This document shows, one piece after another, positions 16,333-24,057 of a stretch of DNA of 64,000 nucleotides (its first letter is position 1; each line of letters starts with the position of its first letter). The position numbers and the translations under genes were made by a program. The DNA comes from Planctomycetota bacterium (lineage in GTDB: Bacteria > Planctomycetota > B15-G4). The DNA lies in the NCBI GenBank assembly GCA_020638905.1, contig JACKHP010000001.1:186001-250000 (forward strand). Reading direction: 5' to 3'. The notes under the pieces were generated by a model that saw only the letters and a list, made by a program, of their open reading frames with translations, was not told where the DNA came from and ran no database searches.

Positions 16333-18165
16333 GTGAGCGCTCCGGCACGCGCACGCGACCTGTTGCATCGGGGTGCGTTGTGGTGGCGTCGTCACGGACT
16401 GCGTTCCTCGCTGCGCAAGGCGGCGGCCTGGGCGACGGACCGACGACATCCGTCGCCAGGATGTTACGACAGGTGGCGCTCGCAGGGACCGACGCCCTCG
16501 CGTGCGTCACGTGACGAGGCCGTGGAGCGCGCCGCCGCGCGCGTCCGCGCGCCGCGGCTCTCGGTGCTGGTGCCCGTGTTCGATCCCGCGCCCGAACAGC
16601 TCGCGGCCGCGGCGTACTCGGTGCTCGACCAGCCCGCGTCGGTCGAGCTCGTGCTGGTCGACGCGGGCTGCCGCACGGCTCCGGCGCGACGCCTCCTGTC
16701 CGAGCTCGGGCGGCGTCCCGACGTACGGCTCGTGCCGGAGCATGCGCTCGACGCGCCCGGCATCGCGGGCGCCACGAACGCCGGCGCGCGCGCCGCCCGC
16801 GGCGAGGTGCTGGTGTTCCTCGACCACGACGACCTGCTGGCCGACGGCGTGCTCGCCCGGATCGAGAAGGCCTTCGAGCAGGACGAGCGGCTCGATCTGC
16901 TCTCGACCGACGAGGACCAGCTCACGCGCGACGGCGAGCACGTGGCGCCGGTCTTCCGGGCCGGACCGTCTCCGTGGATGCTGCTCGGGTTCAACGCCGC
17001 GACACACCTCGTGGCCATCCGGGCCGCGTTCTTCGAGGCGCTCGGCGGCCTGCGTCCCGAGTGCGACGGCGCCCAGGACCACGACCTGCTGCTGCGCGCC
17101 TGGGAGCACGCGCGTCGCGTGGCGCACCTGCACCGCATCGGATACCACTGGCGCCGCGCGCCGGGCAGCGTGTCCGAGTCGTCCACGCACAAGCCGTGGG
17201 CGTTCGACGCGGGCCTGGCCGCGGTGCGCGACGCGCTCCTGCGACGCGGGCTGCCGGCCGCGGCCACGGGCCACACCGACGTGCGCGGCGTGTACGCCTG
17301 GGGTCCGCTGGGCGGGGACGGAGAGCGCGCGCGCCCTTGGCGTCCGGCGTTCGTCCTGCCGGGCACCGCGACCGCGCGCGCGACGTGGGTCGAGGCGCTC
17401 GCGTCCGGCGGGTACGGCGAGCTCCTCGACGAGGCCGCCCGCGCGGGGCGCTGGCCGGTGCGCGTCCCGTCCGACGGACTGCTCGCGATCGACTGCGACG
17501 GGCTCGTCCCCGATGCGGAGCCGCTCGCCGCGCTGCGGGCCTGGACGCGACTGGGCGTCGAGGGCGTGGCGCGTGCCCCCGTGCACGGCGGACGCCGCGC
17601 GCACCTCGGCTTCACGCTCACGCGCGATGGCTGGTGCGAACCGATCCTCCCGGGGCTGCGCGCGGGAGCGGCCGGTCCGTCGTTGCTGTCCGCCGCGCCG
17701 CGTGAGGTGGCCACGTCCGGGGCCGGCCTGCTGTGGGTGGCGCGCGTGCCCGACGATCTGCTCGCCATGCTCGACGACGAACCGGTCACGCCGGCCGACG
17801 TGCTGGCCCTCGGACTCCTGCCGGCCACGCGCGGCTCGGCCACGCTGTTCGTCCCGGGCGAGCCGCCGCGTGGCACGGGCGGGACGCTGCGGCGCGCGCG
17901 CCCCGTCGATCTCGAGGCGTCGGCGCTCTGGCCGCCGCTGGCCGCGCGGCTGCCCGAGTCGTTCTGGCGCGGCCGCGTCGACCGGTTCTGTCCGCGACAC
18001 GAACTGCTCGTGCCGCTCGGGCTGCCGGAGCCGCACGACGACACCGACCTCTCGTGGGTCGACGCCCGAACGCCGGGGGCGGACGGCGTGGCGCGCCGCG
18101 ACGCCGACCCGTCGGCCGAGGACTCGGCCCGCTACGCCTCGCCGTCGAGCCGCACCACGGTGTAG
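16333..18165 (+). CDS. Glycosyltransferase family 2, two-part protein
   Basis: This 610-residue protein has a basic N-terminus of about 60 residues (LWWRRHGLRSSLRK) and then a GT2 domain: LSVLVPVFDP, VELVLVDAGC, the donor site FLDHDDLLADGVL with the DxD-type DHDD, and GAQDHDLLLRAWE with the catalytic-base region. The second half (about 340-610) is poorly conserved, possibly a decayed second transferase-like domain, and ends in a disordered tail. The GTG start has GAGGA at 16319-16323. The frame begins two bases from the opposite gene's start. At its 3' end it overlaps the minus-strand LEDG-repeat gene by 34 bases, tail to tail. Confidence 0.8.
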   Translation: MSAPARARDLLHRGALWWRRHGLRSSLRKAAAWATDRRHPSPGCYDRWRSQGPTPSRASRDEAVERAAARVRAPRLSVLVPVFDPAPEQLAAAAYSVLDQPASVELVLVDAGCRTAPARRLLSELGRRPDVRLVPEHALDAPGIAGATNAGARAARGEVLVFLDHDDLLADGVLARIEKAFEQDERLDLLSTDEDQLTRDGEHVAPVFRAGPSPWMLLGFNAATHLVAIRAAFFEALGGLRPECDGAQDHDLLLRAWEHARRVAHLHRIGYHWRRAPGSVSESSTHKPWAFDAGLAAVRDALLRRGLPAAATGHTDVRGVYAWGPLGGDGERARPWRPAFVLPGTATARATWVEALASGGYGELLDEAARAGRWPVRVPSDGLLAIDCDGLVPDAEPLAALRAWTRLGVEGVARAPVHGGRRAHLGFTLTRDGWCEPILPGLRAGAAGPSLLSAAPREVATSGAGLLWVARVPDDLLAMLDDEPVTPADVLALGLLPATRGSATLFVPGEPPRGTGGTLRRARPVDLEASALWPPLAARLPESFWRGRVDRFCPRHELLVPLGLPEPHDDTDLSWVDARTPGADGVARRDADPSAEDSARYASPSSRTTV

Positions 18166-19208
18166 GTGCGTCCGTTCTCGAGCGGGCTGCTGCCGTCGCC
18201 CGTCGAGAACCACAGCTGGCGGCCCCAGTGGCAGTAGCGTCCGGCGCCGAGGGCGCGGATGTCGTCGTGCGACGAGTGGGCCGGACCGAGCGCGAGGCCG
18301 TCCTCGAGCAGCACGAGCCGCGAGCGTCCGTCCTGGTCGCTGGTCCAGGTGCGCGGGAGGCTGTCGAGGATCCAGCACCGGCCCTGCTCGGCGATCGGCT
18401 GCGAGGGTGCGAAGCGGAACAGGAACGCCTCGGCCCGGGCGATCGAGTAGGTCTTGCCGTTGGCGCGCGGGTCGCCCCCGTCGGACGTCGAGAAGCGCAC
18501 CTCGCTGCCCCAGTGCGAGTAGCGTCCGCCGCCGAGGGTCGCGATCTCGGCGTGCGTCGCGTGGGCCAGCGGCAGCGGCTTGCCGTCCTCGAGCAGCATG
18601 AGCGTCGAGGTGTCGTCGAGATCGGACGGCCACTCACCGGGGACGGCCACCGAGTACGAACCGTCGGCGAGCTGGTCGATGGTGTCGGGCGCGAGGTCGG
18701 TCAGGCTCCACTCGACCGAGACGCGCTCACCGGGCTCGGGCTCGCGCGGCCGTTCGCGCTCGGCCCATCCGTCGGGGCCCGACGGCGGCGTGCCGGTCTG
18801 CGGCAGGACGCCGTGCCATCCGCGCCGCCAGCCCTCGGGCGGCATGACCGAGTACACGCGCCCGTTCGTGTTCGGGTCGCTGTTGTCGCTCGACGAGAAG
18901 TAGATCTTCGGGCCCCAGTGCGAGTAGCGGCCGCGTCCCAGGGTGCGGATGTCGTCGTGGCCGCAGCGCGCGGGCCCCAGCGGTTCTCCGTCCTCGAGCA
19001 GCACCACGGGCGACCTGCCGCCGTCGTCGCTCTCCCACGGCACGGGGACGCCGAAGGTGAAGCAGTTGCGGTCGTCGCGGGCGAACGGCCCGGGGACGAC
19101 GAGCGAGTCGTGCGGGATGGCGTAGGCGCGGAACAGGCAGCCGAGCTTCTGGAAGAGGCCGAGGCCCGTCGCGGGGGGTGGGGCGGCGCCGTGGCCGAAC
19201 TCGCTCAT
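18132..19208 (-). CDS. LEDG/GRYSHWG triple-repeat protein, function unknown
   Basis: I do not recognise this 358-residue protein. It has no signal peptide or membrane segment. It consists of three copies of a unit of about 75-80 residues: a leading hydrophobic strand with W near a (S/T)D-rich turn, then VLLEDG, a H-DDIR-LG-GRYSHWG segment and an FS-SDGSDPR-NGRxYS end. The LEDG blocks start at residues 71, 206 and 301. The spacers are about 85 residues (proline-rich, with GWRRGWHG) and about 40 residues. One more copy lies inside the radical SAM protein at 5440-7392. The conserved His, Trp, Tyr and Asp suggest a ligand-binding or carbohydrate-related fold; this is inference only. The ATG has GGAGG five bases upstream, held in a hairpin. 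Confidence 0.85.
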   Translation of the reverse strand: MSEFGHGAAPPPATGLGLFQKLGCLFRAYAIPHDSLVVPGPFARDDRNCFTFGVPVPWESDDGGRSPVVLLEDGEPLGPARCGHDDIRTLGRGRYSHWGPKIYFSSSDNSDPNTNGRVYSVMPPEGWRRGWHGVLPQTGTPPSGPDGWAERERPREPEPGERVSVEWSLTDLAPDTIDQLADGSYSVAVPGEWPSDLDDTSTLMLLEDGKPLPLAHATHAEIATLGGGRYSHWGSEVRFSTSDGGDPRANGKTYSIARAEAFLFRFAPSQPIAEQGRCWILDSLPRTWTSDQDGRSRLVLLEDGLALGPAHSSHDDIRALGAGRYCHWGRQLWFSTGDGSSPLENGRTYTVVRLDGEA

Positions 19209-19212
19209 GGGG

Positions 19213-19238
19213 TCCTCCAGAAGGTGCGTCCTGGAGGA
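19213..19238 (-). promoter_or_regulatory. Hairpin masking the Shine-Dalgarno of the LEDG-repeat gene
   Basis: TCCTCCAG at 19213-19220 and CTGGAGGA at 19231-19238 form a perfect 8-bp inverted repeat with a 10-base loop. In the minus-strand mRNA the 3' arm is the ribosome-binding site CTGGAGGA, five bases from the ATG. The 5' arm TCCTCCAG is an exact anti-Shine-Dalgarno. Folding would hide the ribosome site, as in translational switches. No larger riboswitch fold was recognised. Confidence 0.55.
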
Positions 19239-19510
19239 GCCGCCCGGCCTCCGCGCCTGGGACCGGGTGACGCGACGGCTCTCCTCCGAGCACGACTCTA
19301 CCGTGCCGGTCGGGCGACTTGAACCGCGAGGCGGGGCCGGATCGGGCGTTTCGCGGCCGTCTCGCGGGTCCCCGGGACGCCCCTGACCCTCCCGGCGGCA
19401 GGCCCGGCCGGCAACCGGGCTCAACCCCCGCGTGCGGCGCGGCCGATAGCGGAGCGTCCCGCTGTGCAGACCCGCACCCGCTGATCCCGCCCCAAGGCAT
19501 GGGAGTCGCC
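19239..19510. other. Divergent intergenic region
   Basis: This region separates the minus-strand LEDG gene from the plus-strand propeller gene. It has no open frame with gene-like features and no clear -35/-10 pair. It should contain both promoters. GGGAG at 19501-19505 is the ribosome site of the propeller gene. Confidence 0.45.
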
Positions 19511-21073
19511 ATGAAGCACCTGACCCGCACGCTGTCCGCCATCGGCCTGCTCGCCGCCGCGGCCGCAGCCTCGGACTCGTTCGCCGTCCCGCTCGTCCTG
19601 CAGCAGAATCAGGACCTTGGCACCGACGGCAAGGACACGCGCGTCATCATCTCCACCGACATCGACGGTGACGGCGATCTCGACGTGTTCATCGGCAACT
19701 GGGGCCAGGACAACATCGTCTACCGCAATCGCGGCAACGCGTCGTTCGAGACCGTCCCGCCGCAGGCGATCAACAACGACGGCGGCTTCACGTTCGACGC
19801 CGCGTGGGGCGACATGGACGGCGACGGCGACCAGGACCTGGCCGTCGCGAACGGACAGGGCACGAACAACGGCCTGTACGAGAACCTGCACGGCAAGATC
19901 CCGCAGGCCACCGAAGGGCGCTTCGAGAAGGTCACCACCGGACCGGTCGTCACCGACGGCGGCGAGACCTACGGCGTGGCCTGGGGCGACGTCGACAACG
20001 ACGGCGACCTCGACCTGGCCTTCGCGAACAAGCTCTCGCCGAACCTGCTGTACCTGAACGACGGCGTCGGCCACTTCACCAAGGTGACGACGGGTCCGCA
20101 GTCGACCGACGTGGGACCGTCCCGCGACGCCAAGTTCGCGGACCTCGACGGCGACGGCGACGTCGACCTCATGTTCGCCAACAGCAACGACACGCCCAAC
20201 TTCGTGTACTTCAACCAGGGCGGTCTGCAGGGCGGCAGCGTCGGACAGTTCGTGCGCCACACGGGCGACGCGCTGGCCACCGACGCGCACGCGTCGCGCG
20301 ACATGTCGGCCAACGACTGGGACGGCGACGGCGACCTCGACCTGTTCGTCTGCAACGAGGGCGACGAGTCGAACGACGTGTACCTCAACGACGGCGACGG
20401 AACGTTCACCAAGCTGACCGGCATCGCCGCGGCCAGCGACGGTGGGAAGAGCTTCGCGGCCGCCTGGGGCGACGTCGACGGTGACGGTGACGACGACCTG
20501 TTCGTCGCCAACCGCGAGGAGTCCGACTTCATGTACATGAACGTCGGCGGGACGCTGCAGAAGGTGACCGGTCACCCGGTCGTCCAGACGGTGGGCAACT
20601 CGCGCCATGCGCAGTTCGCCGACTTCGACCAGGACGGCAGCTGCGACCTCGTGGTGGCCAACACCATCGGCGAGGACAACCTCTTCTGGCGCAACTCGAA
20701 GTCGCCCTGGACGAACCTCGGCCACAACTACCCGTCGTCCGACTACCACGCGTTGCTGAGCGGGTCGGGCACGCTCGAGCCGGCCAAGGTCGCGACCTAC
20801 TACGTCGACGGGGCCCCGCCCTCGGCCCAGGCCTTCTGGGTCATCGGCACGAGCGAGATCGACGCCCCGTTCCGCGGCGGCACGCTCGTCCCCGCGCCGG
20901 ACGTCGTCGTCGCGGGTCTCGCCACGAAGCCCAGCGGCAAGCTCGACTTCGCCATCAAGTGGCCGGCGACCCTGCCCTCGGGCCTCGTCCTCTACCACCA
21001 GTTCTGGTTCCTCGACGCGTCGTCGCCCACGGGCTTCTCGTCGAGCAACGGCATGGCCGGGACGAACCCCTGA
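19511..21073 (+). CDS. Secreted FG-GAP/VCBS repeat protein, 7 repeats
   Basis: This 520-residue exported protein has a signal peptide in its first 29 residues (basic start, GLLAAAAAA core, SFA-VP site). It then has seven DxDGDGDxDL blades, enough for exactly one integrin-like seven-bladed calcium-binding propeller. The C-terminal module of about 125 residues (SPWTNLGH, GSGTLEP, FRGGTLVPAPD, QFWFLD, GFSSSNGMAGTNP) matches that of the 14-repeat protein at 434-3199 nearly block for block. No catalytic motif is seen. The ATG at 19511 with GGGAG five bases before it is preferred over the in-frame ATG at 19499. Two terminators follow. Confidence 0.88.
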   Translation: MKHLTRTLSAIGLLAAAAAASDSFAVPLVLQQNQDLGTDGKDTRVIISTDIDGDGDLDVFIGNWGQDNIVYRNRGNASFETVPPQAINNDGGFTFDAAWGDMDGDGDQDLAVANGQGTNNGLYENLHGKIPQATEGRFEKVTTGPVVTDGGETYGVAWGDVDNDGDLDLAFANKLSPNLLYLNDGVGHFTKVTTGPQSTDVGPSRDAKFADLDGDGDVDLMFANSNDTPNFVYFNQGGLQGGSVGQFVRHTGDALATDAHASRDMSANDWDGDGDLDLFVCNEGDESNDVYLNDGDGTFTKLTGIAAASDGGKSFAAAWGDVDGDGDDDLFVANREESDFMYMNVGGTLQKVTGHPVVQTVGNSRHAQFADFDQDGSCDLVVANTIGEDNLFWRNSKSPWTNLGHNYPSSDYHALLSGSGTLEPAKVATYYVDGAPPSAQAFWVIGTSEIDAPFRGGTLVPAPDVVVAGLATKPSGKLDFAIKWPATLPSGLVLYHQFWFLDASSPTGFSSSNGMAGTNP

Positions 21074-21082
21074 CCGCACGCT

Positions 21083-21116
21083 GGAGTCGGGTGCCCCCGC
21101 GCCCGACTCCGCCTTT
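21083..21116 (+). terminator. Rho-independent terminator 1
   Basis: GGAGTCGGG (21083-21091) pairs perfectly with CCCGACTCC (21102-21110) around a 10-base loop and is followed by GCCTTT. It lies 10 bases after the propeller stop codon. Confidence 0.8.
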
Positions 21117-21136
21117 CGACACGAGGTGACACCAGG

Positions 21137-21170
21137 CGCCCCGCCCTCACCGGCGGGGCGTCTTCGTTCC
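21137..21170. terminator. Terminator 2, between convergent genes
   Basis: CGCCCCGCC (21137-21145) pairs with GGCGGGGCG (21152-21160) over a 6-base loop and is followed by TCTTCGTT. It could also stop transcripts arriving from the minus strand. Confidence 0.7.
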
Positions 21171-21208
21171 CGGGACGGCGCGCGCGCCGGGCGGGTGACG
21201 CGTGCCGC

Positions 21209-21889
21209 TCAGTCGTCGAACAGCGCGCGCAGGTCGAGCAGCGACGAGAGCACGTCGGGGTCGCAGAGGGCGCCCGGTGTGCGGTCGACGAGCCGCGCCG
21301 CGAGTCCGGCGCGGCGGGCGCCGTGCAGGTCGTCCTCGCGCTGGTCGCCCACGTGCAGGATGAGGCCCGGGTCGCAGGCCGTCCGCCGTGCCAGGTCATG
21401 GAAGATGCGGACGTCCGGCTTGGCGTGACCGACGAGCTGGCTCACCACGAGCGTCTCGAAGTACGGCGCGAGCTGCAGGTCCTCGAGCAGTCCCGGGAGG
21501 CGGTCGCTCCAGTTGCTCGTCACGGCGAGGCGCACGCCACGCTGCGCGAGCTCGTCGAGCGCCGGGAACACGTCGTCGAAGACCACGTACGTCGACGGAT
21601 CGGTGAAGACGCGTTCGAGCGCGTGGCGCACGTCCTCGGGGTCGGTGTCGCAGTCGGCGCGCCGCAGCAGCGTGGCCACGAACGCGCGGAACCACGGGAC
21701 CGAGTAGCGCGGTCCTCCGTCGACCGTGTCGCCCAGCGCGCCGTGGGCCTCGGACATCCACGCGGCGAGCTCGTCGACGGAGACGTCGGCGCCCACCGCG
21801 GCGAAGGCCTCGGCGTACAGCGCGGCGCGGCTCGCGCGCTCGGTGAAGAGCGTGTTGCCCGCGTCGAGGCTCACGACGAGCGGCGTCAT
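21209..21889 (-). CDS. HAD-superfamily hydrolase
   Basis: This 226-residue cytosolic phosphatase-like protein carries HAD motif I as LDAGNTLF, the D-A-G-x-T variant seen in HDHD3-like members where the second Asp is replaced. A helical cap follows. Motif II is in LAVTSNWSD, the motif III Lys in GHAKPDVRIF, and motif IV in ILHVGDQREDDLHGA. The order and length fit a class IA HAD. The likely reaction is hydrolysis of a small phosphate ester. Its ATG overlaps the stop of the upstream O-antigen-ligase gene by ATGA, so the two are co-translated. A functional link is not evident. Confidence 0.86.
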   Translation of the reverse strand: MTPLVVSLDAGNTLFTERASRAALYAEAFAAVGADVSVDELAAWMSEAHGALGDTVDGGPRYSVPWFRAFVATLLRRADCDTDPEDVRHALERVFTDPSTYVVFDDVFPALDELAQRGVRLAVTSNWSDRLPGLLEDLQLAPYFETLVVSQLVGHAKPDVRIFHDLARRTACDPGLILHVGDQREDDLHGARRAGLAARLVDRTPGALCDPDVLSSLLDLRALFDD

Positions 21890-23781
21890 TCGCGCAGCAC
21901 CTCCAGCAGCAGCCGGCCCTTGCGGTGGTCGGGATGGTCGGCCAGCAGCGTCTCGGTCTCGGCCAGGGCGCTGCGCACGTCGCCCTGCACGAACGCCGCG
22001 TACGCCAGCAGGTAGCGCGCGTCGGCGTGGTCGGGCGTGCGCGCCAGCACCGCGCGGGCGTGGCCGGCGGCGCCGGGGACGTCCCCCGTGCGCAGCAGCG
22101 CCCAACCCAGCATGAGCCGCGCCAGGTCGTCGTCCGGCGCGGATTCGACCACCGGACGCAGGTGCGTCACGGCCGCCGCGTCCATGTGCCCGCGGCTCTC
22201 GACCAGCCCCAGGTTGCGCAGGATCGACGCGTTGCCGGGCGCCAGCTCCAGCGCGTCGGCGAAGGCCTCGGCGGCGGCGGCGTCGCGTCCCTGCTCGGCG
22301 AGCGCGGTTCCCAGGTCGAAGTGCGCCTGCACGTCGTCGGGATGCTCGCGCAGCGCGCGTCGCAGCTCGAGCACGCGCGCGTCGTCGGCCGCGTCGCGCG
22401 GCGGCGGCGCGTCGGGCTGCACGAGCTCGTGCAGCTCGGTCTGGCGGCGCGACTCCGCGACCGCGGTGGCGAGTCCGAGCAGCCCCAGCGCCGCGACGAG
22501 GGCGCGTCCGAAGCGACCCCACGGGACGGGCCGCGTCGACGGCGCGCCGAACGAGGCCGCGAAGCCGAGCATCACGCCCAGCACGAGCGACGTGACGCCG
22601 AAGCGCAGGTCCGGCGAGACGAGCGACTGCGTGGCCGACCCGAGGACGCCGCCGAGGGCCGCGCCGAGCAGGTGCCGCTCGCGCAGCTCGCGGCGCAGGG
22701 TCGCGCGCGCGCAGGCCAGCAGCGCGACGAGGGCCGCGAGCAACGCCAGGAATCCCGGGACGCCGAGCTCGGCGAGCACCTGCAGCGGCTCGTTGTGCGC
22801 GTCGTTCACGATCGACGAGCTGCGCGGGTAGATCGCGAGCAGCTCGTCGGACGCGTACGGCAGGAAGGCGAGTTGGAACTGTCCCGGCCCGACGCCGTTC
22901 GGGTGCGCGAGGAACATGCTCCACGTGTCACGCCAGATGAGCGTGTGCGCGCGCGGCCGCAGGATCATGCCCAGGCGCGTGCCGACGATCACCACCGCGA
23001 CGACCGCGAGCAGCGAGAGCGCGATGCCGAGAGCGCGCGAGCGTCCCACGGTGAGGCACAGCCCGAGGACGAGCGCGGCGCCGAAGCCCAGCCACGCGCC
23101 GGCGCTCGCGGTGGCCAGCAGCGCGGCCACCGCCACGCCGCCGGCCGCGGCGAAGAGCCAGCGCAGTCGTCCACCGCCGAGCAGCGCCTCGGCCAGCAGC
23201 ACCGGCGTCACGAGCACGAGGAACGCGCCCAGGAAGACCGGGTTGCCGAATCCGCCCTCGGCGCGCACGGCCGGCTCGATGCCGATCGGGACGAGTCCGC
23301 CGGCGCGCTGGGCCACGGCGTGGCCGCCGGCCACGAGCACGCCCAGGGCGAGCACCGCCAGGAAGCGCCGACGGCGGGCGGCGTCGCCGAGCAGCGCGGC
23401 GGCCCCGAACACGGTGGTGGGCACCAGGGCCAGGCGCCAGATCTCGTCCCGCGCGAGCGACGGACTCGTGAGGGTGCTGTGCAGCGGGAACAGGGCCGCC
23501 ACCGCCGCCGGGCCCAGGGCGGCGGCGAGGAAGGGCGTCCAGGGGGCCGAGAGGCGTCCGGCAGCGGCCTGGGCCAGGAGCGCGCAGGAGATCGCGCCCA
23601 GGATCAGCGATCGCCCCCAGAGGGCCTTGCCGCGCAGGACCGCCTCGTCGGGGACCACGGCCAGGGCCGCGATGGCCAGCAGCAGCAGCACGAGTCCGAG
23701 ACCGGAGAGGCCGCGGGCGAGCGTGCCCTCGGTCCCGGCGTCGGAAGGCGGGTGCGTGGCGGCTGGGTGGGAGGCGGTCAC
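21886..23781 (-). CDS. O-antigen ligase/polymerase-like membrane protein with TPR tail
   Basis: The protein has 631 residues. Residues about 25-430 contain roughly ten hydrophobic helices and the periplasmic segment HPNGVGPGQFQLAF...NDAHNEPLQVLAELG, which is typical of the Wzy/WaaL O-antigen ligase family (the H-N-x-x-L-Q part is the most conserved). After a last helix (LVAALGLLGLATAVA), residues about 465-630 form cytosolic or periplasmic TPRs (AHFDLGTALAEQGRDAAAAEAF, DARYLLAYAAFVQGDV). It probably polymerises or ligates glycan chains, or glycosylates protein. The GTG start has no clear Shine-Dalgarno, so the start is less certain. The HAD gene follows by ATGA overlap. Confidence 0.82.
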   Translation of the reverse strand: MTASHPAATHPPSDAGTEGTLARGLSGLGLVLLLLAIAALAVVPDEAVLRGKALWGRSLILGAISCALLAQAAAGRLSAPWTPFLAAALGPAAVAALFPLHSTLTSPSLARDEIWRLALVPTTVFGAAALLGDAARRRRFLAVLALGVLVAGGHAVAQRAGGLVPIGIEPAVRAEGGFGNPVFLGAFLVLVTPVLLAEALLGGGRLRWLFAAAGGVAVAALLATASAGAWLGFGAALVLGLCLTVGRSRALGIALSLLAVVAVVIVGTRLGMILRPRAHTLIWRDTWSMFLAHPNGVGPGQFQLAFLPYASDELLAIYPRSSSIVNDAHNEPLQVLAELGVPGFLALLAALVALLACARATLRRELRERHLLGAALGGVLGSATQSLVSPDLRFGVTSLVLGVMLGFAASFGAPSTRPVPWGRFGRALVAALGLLGLATAVAESRRQTELHELVQPDAPPPRDAADDARVLELRRALREHPDDVQAHFDLGTALAEQGRDAAAAEAFADALELAPGNASILRNLGLVESRGHMDAAAVTHLRPVVESAPDDDLARLMLGWALLRTGDVPGAAGHARAVLARTPDHADARYLLAYAAFVQGDVRSALAETETLLADHPDHRKGRLLLEVLRE

Positions 23782-24057
23782 GGGATGTCACGTCGGGCGG
23801 GGAGCGACGTCGGTTCGGAGGGTGGCGGCAAGCGGCCTCCAGGTCTGAAATTCTCAACGGATCCCGGCGATCCGATGCCGAAAGCCCCATCTAGACCGAT
23901 GGATATTTGTGGGGTAGCCTTGGGTTCACCGAAGCGTCCACATTGCGCACGTCCGACCCGCGAGCAGCCCCTGAGCTCGCGACGACCGAGCGCGCGTCGA
24001 CTCTAGCGCGTCGGCCCTCGGCAATCGAAGCATCCGCACCTCCCGGAATCGGCCCCG
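23782..24057. other. Divergent intergenic region with a palindrome
   Basis: There is no gene here. CGGATC-CCGGC-GATCCG (23858-23874) is a perfect inverted repeat with 6-bp arms. The segment 23845-23930 is clearly poorer in GC than its surroundings and should hold the promoters of both flanking genes (TTGAGAATTTC on the minus strand, GGGGTAGCCTTG on the plus strand are candidates). Confidence 0.4.

Noticed and set aside
16331..16510. N-terminal extension of the GT4 gene to 16510 on the minus strand
   Set aside because: It is the reverse of the GT2 N-terminal region and the GT4 fold begins exactly at GTG 16330.
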